64,000 bases of DNA from Magnolia sinica (GCF_029962835.1 NC_080587.1:59611528-59675527); one strand, 5' to 3'. Positions 11,501-22,724 are shown, numbered from the stretch's first letter. Notes: a model not told the origin generated them from the sequence alone. A program made the numbers and translations.

Positions 11501-12883
11501 TTATTATTATTATTATTTTTAATCAGGTTTGTGCCATCCAAATTTGAGGAAATTTTCCACAAGCATGCTCTTACTAATGGTAACGCTCTTACGGCGGAAG
11601 AGTTGTCAGCGATGCTCAAGGCGAATCGGGAACCGAAGGACTATAAAGGATGGTGAGTATGGTGAAGATGGAACACATTTTTGTACATTTTATCACAGAT
11701 AACTGATCACCAGTACCACAACTTGTCATGGTACTGATTTCCTGTACAGGTGCCTTGATGATCACCCTTCTTGAAAATCAGGCTGATCTGCTCACTAGGC
11801 GGCCACACGTTTATGTTGAATCAGACTGTCATTTGTCCATTCATTTGACCTGTGTGGCCCCCTAGGTGGACCTACCATTTCAATGGTACAGATGTCCTAC
11901 AAAAGTTACATGCTAGGGAAAAAGATCATACTGCACCACAAGTAATGGTACTTCCCCAAAAGCATCAGTTCTCTTCATCCCCAAAAGTCTACAGGAAATA
12001 CTTCCCCAAAGTATTTCTTGTAGACAGACCACCTCTGCTTGAAGCAAGTCGCTAGGAAAGAGCTTTTAACTAACCAACAAACCAAATGCTGTAAGCTTAT
12101 AGTGCTCCTAGTTGTATTGAATACTCACCATGCAAACATTTACATTGGTTTGACAAACATTAACCATTTGATCAATGGCCTTTAATATGGACGGTCAGGA
12201 TTGTTTACAGAAAGAGGCCCAATCAGTAATTTCAACCATCTATTTTTTGGTGTCCATCATCGATTGCTTATGATTCTAAAGAAAAGAATTACCTTTGTTA
12301 GGCAATCATAACCATGCTGCTGATGGCTTAGGAAAAGGATGTCTATAGAAAAAGAAGGCCAAATTAAGAATGGATTGGATCATCTGATCAGTGCAATTTT
12401 TGCATGAGAGTGCATGAAAGAAGTGATTGAAAGCACGATTCAAGGTACATGTGCCAACAAGCACATGTGAGAGATTCAGGCCATTAATCATAGGTGCTTC
12501 TTGTCCATTTTGAATATTTACCACTAGCCATTTTCCTTCTACCCCACCCATTTTACTTGTAAATGTATGGCTTCCTCTTCATTACTGAAGTTGCTGGGCC
12601 CACCTGATATCGGGCCACGAAATGTTCATGGTACACTTCCTGATGAATGGCCCAGTTCTATCACACATGCACATAAAACCACCTATTTGATCTTTTCTAT
12701 CTTTAACAAAAGAAATGTGGCAATGGCTGCAGGATTGCAGCCTTAAGCGAGTGGAAAATCCTGCTCCATCTGTGCAAGGACAAGGATGGGTTGCTGCACA
12801 AGGAGACTGTGAGAGCCGTCTACGACGGAAGCCTCTTCGAACGAATGGCTAAAGAGAAAGCTTCAAGGTTGAAAACGACATGA
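9226..12883 (+). CDS. caleosin/peroxygenase (3' exons; 5' exons not found)
   Basis: Three exons (9226-9320, 11527-11652, 12733-12883) join in phase and end at TGA 12881-12883, giving about 123 C-terminal residues of a caleosin. Caleosins are haem- and calcium-binding enzymes of lipid droplets and ER that use hydroperoxides to oxidise unsaturated fatty acids (peroxygenase, EC 1.11.2.3) in oxylipin and stress pathways. Visible hallmarks are the proline-rich [14 protein letters not shown] start, AKHGSDS (its His matches the second haem ligand of Arabidopsis peroxygenase 1), [24 protein letters not shown] and the C-terminal VYDGSLFE block. The [13 protein letters not shown] version recalls the 'probable peroxygenase 4/5' class rather than seed caleosin. 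The N-terminus, EF-hand, membrane segment and first haem histidine should lie upstream but are not recognisable in 1-9225. Splice sites are canonical and the visible frame is intact. Full gene or truncated remnant cannot be decided here. Confidence 0.85.
9747..10190. repeat. direct repeat of MITE halves inside a caleosin intron
   Basis: A block starting 'cattcagaagat' at about 9747 recurs at about 9970, followed by the same sequence order (gatggacacc, ccattc-aaaac, gtaaaacat). The two units of about 225 bp are diverged MITE-like sequence within the intron 9321-11526. Confidence 0.6.
10428..10524 (+). mobile_element. tRNA-like SINE in caleosin intron
   Basis: Box A 'tggctcagtggtaga' (10440-10454) fits the pol III consensus fully. 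Box B 'ggatcgagtgcc' is about 30 bp downstream. A GT-rich part and an A tail follow. Different in sequence from the SINE at 5640. TSD is unclear (tcattt-like on both sides). Confidence 0.65.
10861..10906. repeat. (TTTA)n(TTA)n microsatellite
   Basis: Simple repeat in the caleosin intron. Confidence 0.9.
11468..11519. repeat. (CTT)n(ATT)n microsatellite next to a splice acceptor
   Basis: About nine CTT units then about five ATT units end only a few bases before the AG of the acceptor at 11525-11526, so the repeat forms the polypyrimidine/U-rich tract of the central caleosin exon. Confidence 0.9.
11527..11652 (+). CDS. caleosin exon (central region)
   Basis: Acceptor 'ttttaatcag' and donor 'gtgagt'. 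Encodes [17 protein letters not shown], then [20 protein letters not shown], finishing with the split Trp codon TG|G. Phase agrees with both neighbours. The acceptor is immediately preceded by a microsatellite (see 11468-11519). Confidence 0.88.
12733..12883 (+). CDS. caleosin last exon
   Basis: Acceptor 'aatggctgcag'. Encodes [19 protein letters not shown], then the [20 protein letters not shown] block, and stops at TGA 12881-12883. The [11 protein letters not shown] part resembles a degenerate second calcium-loop region seen in the family. Confidence 0.88.
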
Positions 12884-12959
12884 CTAGTGACGATTAGTGC
12901 ATACTGATTCTGAATTCATTGTCGTATTGATTTTCTTTATTTGTGCGTTGGTTTGTGTA

Positions 12960-12965
12960 AATAAA
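12960..12965 (+). terminator. candidate poly(A) signal of caleosin gene
   Basis: AATAAA about 77 bases after the stop codon, within an A-rich run (12956-12988). Plausible near-upstream element; plant signals are loose, so moderate support. Confidence 0.45.
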
Positions 12966-13039
12966 AAAATAAAAAATAAAAAGAAATAACCATTATTGAA
13001 CTGGGTTCATCACTGATTTTATTTTACTTGAAGGGCTAA

Positions 13040-13860
13040 TGCTAGCATGGTTTTAAGACTAGGATGAGTCTGATCCAACTCGTTGGACCTGATCCAGATC
13101 GACACCATGAGTCACTGCTGACTCAGTTGAGTCAGGCTAATTCAGCCCCACCTCTAGAGAGTCCCCGACTCAACTCAGGGCCGAATGAGTCGGGTCAAAT
13201 CTCCAAGTCTTTTAACCATAAACACCAGTTGCTTGCCAAGAATTTGTGAAAATGGGTTATAAATTAACATTATTCAACTATAATTTATGTTTAAAGAAGT
13301 CTTGTAATATGTGGTTAGGTCATAGGACTGCTGCAAGTTTTGGCATATGGCCCATCTGCAGTGGGATCCAACGGTTGAAGTCTTTTAGGCGTATCCATGT
13401 GTTACAAGATACTAACATGGATATCCTTGGCCGTATGGAATATCTACTTCCATGAAAAAATTGTTTGTCTTTTGGGTATGTCAGTTCTAACCATTGTTTT
13501 GAGACTTGGCAGCTTGGATGGACTCATTTAGACGTGAATCGACTCAGGACTAGGTGGAGAATGGGCTGGGAAAGGGCTTGGCAAAATCAAAATTAGGAGT
13601 TTCCAGTATCCATAGGTGGTGAAATTCCACTAGCGTGAGTGTGTGGGGTGTGTGTGCATGTTAAAAAAAAAAAAAAAAAAATCAAAATTTTGAATAGGAC
13701 CTGAAAAGTTCAAAATCTGGGCTGAAGCCAACTCCAAGTGGGGTCAGTTGACAGCGCTACCGAGCTGGTGTGACTCAGTGACTCAGCCATGTTGGGCTGA
13801 GCCAGAGAGTTATGGTGCTGACCCGGACTGGATTTGATTGAGCCAGTGTTGATCAATCTG
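13040..13860. mobile_element. GACTCA-rich repeat, probable degenerate DNA transposon
   Basis: Two blocks (about 13045-13210 and 13490-13860) are dense in gactca/tgagtc motifs in both orientations, as in subterminal repeats of non-autonomous transposons. A truncated SINE sits in the second block. No TIR or TSD could be fixed. Confidence 0.35.
13595..13677 (+). mobile_element. truncated Au-like SINE
   Basis: Matches the 3' half of the 5640-5803 SINE ('ataggtggtgaaattccact', GT-rich part, A tail). Flanked by aaaatcaaaatt at 13583-13594 and 13678-13689, so the short copy has its own insertion signature. Confidence 0.65.
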
Positions 13861-14022
13861 ATAAGCTCCCTATGCCGTATGCATAAATGGTGTGTTGGTG
13901 GGAAAGAAGCGAACTACGTTGCCACAAGCCGTGGTGCCTTGCATATTGTTGTGTGGTAACCCATTTTAAAAAAAAAATAAATTTATATATAATTCTAGTT
14001 TTATATCCATCAGCACACACAC

Positions 14023-14024
<2 letters not shown>

Positions 14025-14084
<60 letters not shown>
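14025..14084. repeat. (AT)n microsatellite
   Basis: Uninterrupted AT dinucleotide run of about 60 bp. Confidence 0.95.
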
Positions 14085-14088
<4 letters not shown>

Positions 14089-14089
14089 T

Positions 14090-14860
14090 TCTGCAGATTG
14101 GGTTGTCTAGAATCTACTCCCTCATGTTGTTGGTTTATGAAATTATGAGCCGTTCTAAGAGCGCCAAAATATCGGCAGGGCAATTGAGTCCCTTAGGTTG
14201 AAAATCTTTATAGTATAAATGGGTAAGTCCAAGAAGCTTAATTGGTACAATTTAGAACCCCCATTGATTGAAGTTAGGTGGGAGCAATAGACCACTTATG
14301 TAGGCCGATTGGAGTAGTAGTTTGACAAGCTAAACGTACGAATGAATTACCTATTGATAGAGGTCGGGTCGGTGTAAGAGATCACTCATGTAGGCTACGT
14401 GGGCTCGCGAGGATGTTTTATGTCTCATCTGTGACTTTTGTTAAATGATAATTACTCACATGAGCATATATATATATTTTTAATTTCTAAACTTGCATTG
14501 AAATGTATGCACTGAGATTTTAGGCTCACATGTTGATGTTTCCTTTCAGGAGTAGGACCACCTCGGAGTGATTGAGAATTGGACTACTTGCTGATGATCT
14601 TTGATGTATTTAGTTTATTAAAGTTTTGGTTGTTTGTAAAAGACTTTCGATAAAATATTTGTACATAAATTTGGATGGTGATGCCTTGGTATTGAATGGA
14701 GTGAATGGTTATTTCTTATATATTGGTTATTTCTTTTATATATATATATATAGATGGATACTAAATAACAATTACGTGATTAAATTATGGGTTATGAAGA
14801 TGCTTCATATGCGTGGGATTGAGGTCTGGAAAATCCAAGTGTCGAGCTAAAGGTGTGATA
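14090..14860 (+). mobile_element. 5' LTR (3' part) of a + strand Ty3/gypsy element
   Basis: The sequence ends 'aaaggtgtgata' three bases before a tRNA-Met primer-binding site and gag-like sequence follows, so this is the end of a 5' LTR. The LTR start was not found; 14090 is only the edge of the preceding AT repeat. The terminal 'gtgtgata' is a decayed form of the 'gcgtgaca' end seen in the giant LTRs of this window, but the rest is unlike them. Confidence 0.55.
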
Positions 14861-14863
14861 GAT

Positions 14864-14876
14864 TGGTATCAAAGCC
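14864..14876 (+). other. primer-binding site, tRNA-Met type
   Basis: TGGTATCAAAGCC differs at one position from the usual plant TGGTATCAGAGCC site complementary to the 3' end of initiator tRNA-Met. Confidence 0.75.
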
Positions 14877-15289
14877 TAAGTTTAGGTTGTAGTGGACCTA
14901 GGATTAGGTTTTGTTGAATACTTGGCACATCGGAGATAGGATGCACCTATGTGTTGATAGTTTGGATTTGTTTTTTTTTTTTTTTTTTTGAAAATTTAAA
15001 TCTTGTAGCATTTCCATTAAGCGGTCTCTTCTTAAATGAGTCCTGAAGCTTTTCGTATTCATTCGTAGGTCATGTTTAGGTGGAATATCGAGATAATTTT
15101 TTAGTGATTGTATTAGGTTCTGGTGCTGCTGAGGGTAGCTAAACACTTGATCGTCTTCCATGCTCTGGGGGGCATGGTTGTTATCCTAGAACAACAGGTC
15201 TGCTTACTAATGTGGGGGCCACATCAGGGGCATGTTTGTTATCCTACTCACTAATGTGGGGGCCACACCAGTTGAGCCAGACAAGGTTA

Positions 15290-15484
15290 GGAGCTTGGCG
15301 AAGGAATTCAAGTGGATGAGTCCACCTACTTTTAAGGGTTTTCCAGGCCTTGTGGAGGCAAAAAAGTAGAACACATTTGGAGAAGGTATTTGTTGTCATG
15401 GGTTATGATGAGGAGGAGAAGGTCACTTTAATAATTTTAATGTTAGAAGGAGAAGTAGATTATTGGTGGAAAATGGTGGCCAAA
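15290..15484 (+). pseudogene. gag remnant of Tekay-like element, 5' part
   Basis: In shifting frames it reads KEFKWMSPPTFKGFPG, GYDEEEKVTLII and MLEGEVDYWWKM, which match the gag core of Tekay/Del-type chromoviruses. Stops and frameshifts are present. The frame is broken at 15485 by a solo LTR and resumes at 17634. Confidence 0.7.
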
Positions 15485-16730
15485 TGTTGAGGGTCAAATA
15501 TTGCATTTTAGACCTCAATTATTACACGTTTTTGCGTACATGATACTGTTTACCGGCTTATTTTAATCGTGTTTGTGACATTGGATGTACTTGGGAGCTT
15601 GAACTGAAAAAGGATACTAAAAGCGTGAATTTGACGCTCATAAATCACCAAGGCAAGGGATGGACTCTGAGGGACTGAGATCGAAGAATTTACATCCCCG
15701 GGATTCGAGGAAATCTAGTCTCTCACATTAAAGAGGCCTAAAATTCATCCGGAATGCAAGATCGCAGGATTCTTACCATCTGTTTGACTCGAAACTTCAT
15801 ACCTGGCCTAGGGACCACAAATTAACCGTACAAATTTCAGCTCCCGAATCCTTGTGGAGTGGCCAATGGTCAGATCAGCCCATAAATTATCAATATGGGG
15901 CCCACCTAATCTCTAGATATGCTTCAATTTTTCTCTCAATCCTTTAAGTGAGATAGGAAGGCAGATGGACGGTGTGAATTCATCAGAGATATCATTGTGG
16001 GGCCCACACGAGCGCTGCACGTGCACTGCAGCAAGTGCACTCGTTGTGCACCAAACCATCCAAAACGGTCAGCGACCGCTGACCCGTCTAGATTTAGAAA
16101 ATCCAGAATTTTCGCCTCTGTTTCGCAGACAGAGCACGCGGAGGACGCTCGGTGGGCCATTATCATCAGACAGTTGGATGATCCTCACTGTTAATTGAAT
16201 TCATAGGGGTGAAACAACGGCAATCTACGAGATTTGGGCCCTAGACTCGTCAGAAACGGTTCTTTTACTCACTGGATGGCGGAATCATCACCGTATGATC
16301 GATCAAGTGGGCCTCATCAAGGGCCATCCAAAGTCATTGACTTCTGACTGAAATTTTTAGGCGATTCCAATGGACGGTCTAGATTTACCTTCCGACACCA
16401 ATCTTGGGCCCCATCAGCCAACGCAGGTTGGCTGTTCCGCAAACAGCAAGCGCTCGAGAAAGCCGGACGTTTCGGCCTGTTGTGCGATTTCGGTTTGCGT
16501 CGGACCAATGATTCGAACCGTTCATTTGAAAGCTACGCTCAAACCGTCTGTAGGGTCGTTCTCTTTTTACAAAAAACAAGACACCCTGTGTGCGAATATT
16601 GTGCTCAATGCAGATCGGTTGCGTTGTTTTTCTGCTGCAAAAGGTGTTACGCACGTTGCTGTGCGCATTCTCCACCGTCTCTCCACGCACAGACTCCACT
16701 GCACCAGCTCTCCACTGCCATCCATCAGCC

Positions 16731-16738
16731 TATAAAAG
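16731..16738 (+). promoter_or_regulatory. TATA box of Athila-type LTR
   Basis: TATAAAAG, directly followed by a GA tract; the equivalent position in the other Athila-type LTRs also has TATA followed by GA repeats. Confidence 0.55.
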
Positions 16739-16740
16739 AA

Positions 16741-16746
<6 letters not shown>

Positions 16747-16793
<47 letters not shown>
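16747..16793 (+). repeat. (GA)n tract downstream of LTR TATA box
   Basis: About 23 GA units begin 9 bases after the TATA box, in the predicted transcript leader. Confidence 0.9.
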
Positions 16794-16795
<2 letters not shown>

Positions 16796-16908
16796 AATCA
16801 TCCAATGCTTGGACGTTTGGAAGGAGAGAGAGAAGAGAGAGAGTCTAGAGTTTTTCTTACTGTTTTCTATGTGTTTTTGAGAGATGTAGCCTCCTCATGT
16901 CAAGCTAA

Positions 16909-16932
16909 ACCTCTTAGCTTGGGCTAAGAGGT
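16909..16932 (+). promoter_or_regulatory. conserved hairpin in LTR leader
   Basis: acctcttagc - ttgg - gctaagaggt is a perfect 10-bp stem with a 4-base loop, extended outward by aagct/agctt. The same stem is found in the other three Athila-type LTRs. Confidence 0.6.
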
Positions 16933-17633
16933 GAAGCTTGTGGTGTGATGGGAAAGATTCTATGGTCTTGATTCATGTTATGAACTACTTTGATTATAGT
17001 TTGATTAATAAGAATGCCTCTAGTTTTTAATGGTTTGTTGTGACTGAAATTACAATAGATCTGCGATGGCTTTAAGTATTCCCGTTCCATTATGTTGATT
17101 ATGAAGTTAGGAAGCACTGTTGTTCTCCATTGCCCCTTAGACATAGTTGGATGATGGAATCCTTCATAACATTCATACATCTTTCTGATTAGTTGTGGAT
17201 TGGTTTAATTCTGTTGTTTACTTTGTCTTATGGGCATAGTTTTGTGATGGAATCATCTCTAATTCTTATATCTTTTATCTTTTTGAAAACTAGATTAAAG
17301 GAAGTTCAGATTAAGTTTTAATGATATATCTTCCAACTGGATGAAGACGGGACTTGAAGTCCAGTTGAGTTCATGAATCAAGCGTAGATCTCCCTAATAT
17401 CTACAAGTAGATCCTCTGAATCTCTAGTTTCCTACCTCTGAATTTTACAAGTTTTAGATTAATACTTTCACCATTATTCCCTCATATTTCTCTGATTTAG
17501 ATTGCGTCTTTGTCTAGTTCTATTTCTGATTACTTTCAGATTACGTACAAGGTTTAATCCCTATGGATTCGACCTTGGTCTCACCGAGATTATTACTACA
17601 TCACAACCCTATACTTGGGGTGTGAACACCAAA

Positions 17634-18180
17634 TCCAATGAAGAAGACGACGTCGATATGAAAAATGTTCTGTGAGAAGTTTTACCAGAAGTACTTTCTT
17701 AATAGTATTCATGAGAAGATGATTGTAAAGTTTTTAAATCTTGAGCATGGTGACATGATCGTGGCCAATATGAGGCAAAATTTACCAAATTATCCCATTT
17801 TATCACATGATTGATGACAAGACTCTCAAAGCTAAGGAATTTGAGAGGGATCTAAAAGTGTCTATTCCTAGTAAGTTGTCACATCGAAGCTTAAAACCCA
17901 TGCAAACATAGTTGATTGATCCATAATTATGGAACAGGATAATGAAGATTTTTGAAAGAGCTGTGAACAGAAGAGGGAGGCAAAAGGCAAGGGCAAAGTT
18001 GTACCTAACGTGCCTCAGACACGTCAGTGCTTTCAAGAAGTAAATGATGATGAAGAGTACTACTTCAATTCCAACACAACCAACGCCATATCTATTTTGG
18101 GGTAACTGTTACAGTTGCGGGGGAGACAGGTCATACATGTTATTATTGCAACTTTTGTGTTAGTAGTAGCAACAACAACA
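17634..18180 (+). pseudogene. gag remnant, 3' part with zinc knuckle
   Basis: Resumes after the solo LTR with MFCEKFYQKYFLNSIHEKM and KFLNLEHGDMIVANM-like sequence, the conserved second half of chromoviral gag. A CCHC knuckle (C-Y-S-C-G ... T-G-H-T-C-Y-Y-C in shifting frames) lies at about 18105-18170. Multiple frameshifts make it non-functional. A SINE lies just downstream. Confidence 0.7.
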
Positions 18181-18199
18181 ACAGAAGAGACAGGGAGGT

Positions 18200-18316
18200 A
18201 GACTCCTTGGAGTTTCAACACCGGGTCAAGGGTTCGAGTACCCACGGTGGTGATATCCCACGACATGCGTGTGTGGGGTGTGTAATAATAATAATAATAA
18301 TAATATTAAAAAAAAA
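18200..18316 (+). mobile_element. Au-like SINE with ~19-bp TSD
   Basis: Contains 'gactccttggagtttcaaca', box B 'ggttcgagtaccc' (18231-18243), a GTGTGTGGGGTGTG part and a (TAA)n/A tail. acagaagagacagggaggt is repeated exactly at 18181-18199 and 18317-18335. The long TSD is typical of L1-type target-primed insertion. It interrupts the gypsy gag-protease region. Confidence 0.85.
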
Positions 18317-18335
18317 ACAGAAGAGACAGGGAGGT

Positions 18336-18790
18336 CAGGTCATGCCCCATGGCAGCAAACCTAGGGTCGCATATATGTTGTGGCTCAAAGAGACTATTGC
18401 CATTGGAGCCATAGTGGAAGGTACTTTAGTTATTTATTCTTTGCTTGCTGGAGGTTTTTTTTTTTTTCTTTTTTTTCGCGCATGCTTGTTGGATTTATCC
18501 CTTGAACATGTAGAGGATGAATTAATGGTTGCTACGCTGGTAGGGAGTTCCGTAGTACTAGATTGGATATGTAAATCATGTCCCGTTAGAATTAGAGATT
18601 TAGTGTTGTTGGCTAATCTTATTTTCATGGGGATACATGAGTTTGAGGTCATCTTGGGAATGGATTGGTTGACCTCATTTCATGCAAGTTAGATTGTTTT
18701 GAGAGGATAATTACTTCCTATATTCCTAGAGAGCTACAATTCCAGTTTCGGGGGACACAGAAGGATGGAATGGTAGATAATTTCTTACCT
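18336..18790 (+). pseudogene. aspartic protease remnant of Tekay-like element
   Basis: Reads VEGTLVIYSLLAG, then LSLEHVEDELMVATLVGSSV, CKSCPVRIRDLVLLANL and FEVILGMDWL, the conserved flanks of a chromoviral protease. Where the catalytic D-S/T-G-A-S should be there is instead a T-rich tract (18455-18476) read as phenylalanines. The downstream frame ends at a stop near 18690, with recognisable similarity to about 18790. Reverse transcriptase and integrase are absent, so the element is 3'-truncated. Confidence 0.7.
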
Positions 18791-21443
18791 CTCGTAAAAG
18801 TTAAGTAGCAGGAGTTTGATGTCAATCTGATTTCAATCATTTATGAGTTTTGGAACATATTTCAATATATACCAGGATTGTCTCTGTGAACACCATCCTC
18901 CCCTGAGACAAGTGTGCACACTCGCATGTGCCTCTCACATTGTCTTGGATGTGTCTTGGTTTTGGATTGATATGGGACAAACTTAGAAAAGTGTATTTGG
19001 AGGATCTAAAGTTGTCACTAGCCAAAGGAGGCCTAGAATCTACGGTTAGCTAGATTTTTAGAATCGCTTTGCAGGATTTAGGATTTTTAGGAATTTTCCA
19101 GGTTTTGGGAAGCTGTATATCAGCAAACTAATCTGATTAGTGGCGATGCTAGAAACTAGCTAGTGAGCTATTACTCCCCCACATCACTTGTAGGGAGATT
19201 GCAGTGTCTCAACCTAATGGATGTTTGGAAAAGATAGTAATTATAAAGAAAATAAAAGAATCACAAATGCTAAGTAGGCAAGATGTGAAAATGCTTATAT
19301 GTTAATGACTATATATATTGCTACTTTACTTAAGTTACTTGTTAGGGAGATCGCAATGCCTCGACTTAGGGTGAACTCAAGGAGGTGATAACTAATAGAA
19401 ACGATGTGTTATGTTACTATGCCAAAACAACGAAAAAATGACAGTCCAAAACTGTCATTAAAGAGTATATAGCACCTCATTTACCAATGGTCTGAAGCCA
19501 TCACTAATCTGACATGTAGCGATATCTTTCGGCCATCGATAATTTTCACTTATACTAAAAAAAATAGCGAGGCCCAAATCCCTCGCCTATAGTAATTTTC
19601 TTACGTGTTTCTTTTCCCTTATAGAAAAAAATATTCAGGCAACAAAAAAAAAAAAAAAAGAAAAGAAAAAAAAAGATTGGGGAATTGGAGTGTGTTTTAG
19701 TAGTTTGGAAATAAAATTTTTGATATAAATTAATTAAGAGCTACCATCTCAAGTCTTAACAATTACAATATCAGCTATAGACTGAAAATACAATCGTGTC
19801 TAAATCAATTCAATTTCAAAAAATTCATACAAATTTGGATAATTTTATGAATGCATAGGGGCACTTTAGACATAATTCCAATTAAAAATCAACAAAGTTT
19901 AAAAGAAGTGGAATGCATATGGACCAGACCTACTTTGGTGCCCACAAGCACACTAGGCACTGATGGGGCATAATGTCTCAACTCTGGGACCACTTCTCTC
20001 ATAGAACAAAATGCAATTTTCACCCCCCCCCAAAAAAAAAAGTGACAGAAAATAAAAAAGTATACCCTAAGAAATACAACAATGTCATTACCATTGCTTT
20101 GAACAAAATATCAACGTGAAAAAAATACAGTTAGTTATAGAAAAAATAACCACAGTGGTATAATAAAATAACCTCACCTTCTTTGTTATGTTCTCTAAAC
20201 TAAGCTTGCTAATAAGAGAAAACGAGGAGAAAGACATCGGTGCCTCTGTAGCTACGAGGCCTTAGCCTGTTATAGTCTTCTTGACATGTATAGAGTTTTA
20301 ATTTCTTAAAAATTAGTAATTACAATGCACAAAATAGAAAGATGGGGTTGTTTTAATTTATTTTCTAAACCATTAAATGCTTAAAATAATTCAAATTATT
20401 AAACTTTACCACAACTAATTCCAACAATTGATAAACTCAAAATGGAATATGAGTTTGGTTGAATATTACAATTCAAGCTACTAATTATATCTTTCTTTTA
20501 TCCTTGTTCAATCGATGGCATATCTACATATATTTCTGGTACATTCACCTCCTTTATATAGATTTCATCATATTCAATTCCAATTTCAAACATAGAAAAA
20601 AAAATTCGTACAAAAGAAATCTCAAACGTAAAAAAAGAAAATTATAATTGAAGATTTTCTTTAATGCTTTAATGCAACCAATATCAGATATTATATTATG
20701 ATCACAGGCAACATTCTTTCTAGCCCCATTTCTTTGTAAAAGAGTCCTCAGATGTGATGTTGCTGTCTGACAGTAAACTCTGGAAGGACTTCAAATTGAG
20801 AACTAACACCTTGCTAGAATTAGTAGAAGAATCTCCCTGCCCTTACAATATTAAAGATCACTAAGATGCAACATATATACTCTAGTAAGCACCCTGTAGG
20901 GAAACCAAAGCCCAACATTAAAGTTAACCATAGTTTAAAAACTTCTTTTTTTCAAAATATATAGTTTGAAAACTTGGCTCAACTCAAAATGGTTTCAAAT
21001 TGAATTAACTAGAAAAGTCAATCACTAAAAAAACCTCAAGAAATATATAGTATTAAAAATATTTTAAATATAAAAATACTATTAATTAAAACAGTGAAAA
21101 ATTTCTCAGAAAATAAAGTGGAGAAAACTAGTAATCGAATAACGATCTTCAGCCCCTACACTTAATAGTAATGCTAAGGGATTTTGCTTACATTATATTA
21201 ATAATTGGAAATGAAGTTTATAGCCCATCCTAACACAGCCATGTGATTAGAAATGGATATAATAAAATAATAATAATAATAAGAAACATAAAAATAATAT
21301 TTAAAAAAAAGGACATCTTTTTAGGTATGATATCTCCATTTGGAGTTATACTAATCAATAGTTTTTGATGGTTGAAATGACCCGAGAAATCAAAAGTCCT
21401 AAAATAGAAATGGAAAGAGATCCATCTTCTAGATTTTAAGAGA
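18791..21443. other. AT-rich intergenic DNA, no gene
   Basis: No coding similarity. Words such as 'aatggtctgaagccatcact' and 'tagcgatatctttcggccat' near 19420-19560, with similar words right of the giant solo LTR (27690-27860: 'atggttcagaaccatta', 'gtagccattgc'), suggest an old DNA transposon split by that LTR. Low support. Confidence 0.3.
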
Positions 21444-22187
21444 GAACATGTGAGGCCCGTATCCTAGCCCGTACTGTTTTGTAGGCCTCCGCAGTCCTCC
21501 CGGTCAGATTCCGGCGACCCGCAATATGTAATCGGCGTTTGCGCGTGACCCTGAGTTGTATCCTGTCGATTTAAGTCGGCTCGACCCAAGACTTGTACAA
21601 GTGCGACCCCGCCGTCGTCGCGGTTAGAATGCCGCGTCTCGTGCGCCGAGGCAATACCTAGGCCAGGAGATGTGGGCCCGCGTTTAGTTCGAGGAAAACG
21701 CCACATGTTGCGAATTCCGAGAGAATCGACATGTCACATTAATCAATCAATGTACAAGTCAAGTACATATCCCATCACACCCATCCCTCTCTCACCCAAA
21801 GTCAAAGTAACCCATTCTTAACCCATTCCTTTCTTACCAAAAGTCAAAAGAAACCATACCCTTCATCCCATCTCCCTTACAACAACCCATCCTCTCTCTC
21901 ATTTTCTCACTCCATCCCAAGCACCAAGGGAGCATCCAACGTACAAGCTTCCCAAGCCTAACCCAAGTGTGGCCCACTTCCCTACCCCAATCTCCCATCT
22001 TAGCCGTCCAATCTTCATCATCCTCCATTAAGATCGAAGCCAAGGAGCCTAGGAGTTCAAGAAGCTAAAGAAGGAGGCTAATAGGTGGGTAATTTTTGTA
22101 TGAATTTGATGATTAGAGGGCTCACTTATTGTGGGACCCACTTGATGTATGGATTGTATAAGAGAGGGACCCATAGTGGCGGGGTCC

Positions 22188-22192
<5 letters not shown>

Positions 22193-22220
<28 letters not shown>

Positions 22221-22221
22221 C
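22193..22221 (+). repeat. (CT)n tract of giant LTR 1
   Basis: Lies about 744 bp from the LTR start, in the same place and sense orientation as in the other three giant LTRs. Confidence 0.85.
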
Positions 22222-22536
22222 CCCTTATGTTGTGGACCCCACTGTGATGTATGATCCACGTCATTCCATCCGTGGGGCCCACCCCGGTGGCATGTCCGCC
22301 GGGACAGATCTGGATGAAGGAAAATACAAAATCAGTTGATGTGGAACGTGGACCCACCTTGATGGCACGTGTGGTCCACACATACGTGGGACCCACCTTG
22401 ATGGCAGGTGTGGCCCACACATAAGTGGGACCCACCTTGAATGTATGTGCCTTGCATCCACCGTCAGTCCAGCACGTCCAGAAGATCTGGACGCTGGACT
22501 GGATGGTGTGATATTATATTATAAATATTATATATG

Positions 22537-22539
<3 letters not shown>

Positions 22540-22615
<76 letters not shown>

Positions 22616-22678
22616 GTGTAATCGAGAAAATAATAGAGTTCTAGGGATTTACACTATCCATCTGGACGGTGGGTAGAC

Positions 22679-22724
<46 letters not shown>

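Larger units (their letters stand above)
15485..17628 (+). mobile_element. Athila-type solo LTR (TSD ccaaa)
   Basis: 2144 bp, starts TGTTGAGGGTCAAATATTGC and ends ...GGGGTGTGAACA. It is the reverse-orientation relative of the LTRs at 51611-53687 and 61166-63301, sharing the leader near 'tcagtccct', the 'acctcttagc' hairpin and the 'cgaggtcgaat' terminal block. Exact 5-bp TSD ccaaa at 15480-15484 and 17629-17633, with interrupted gag on both sides, shows insertion into the gypsy element followed by LTR-LTR recombination. Old relative to the full Athila element by divergence. Confidence 0.9.

Noticed and set aside
13887..14201. 104-codon frame with a long Ile-Tyr run
   Set aside because: The run is the translated AT microsatellite.
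15936..16848. Set of overlapping 60-120-codon frames on both strands
   Set aside because: They lie inside the Athila-type solo LTR; frames overlap on both strands, one runs into the GA microsatellite, and no domain is recognisable.
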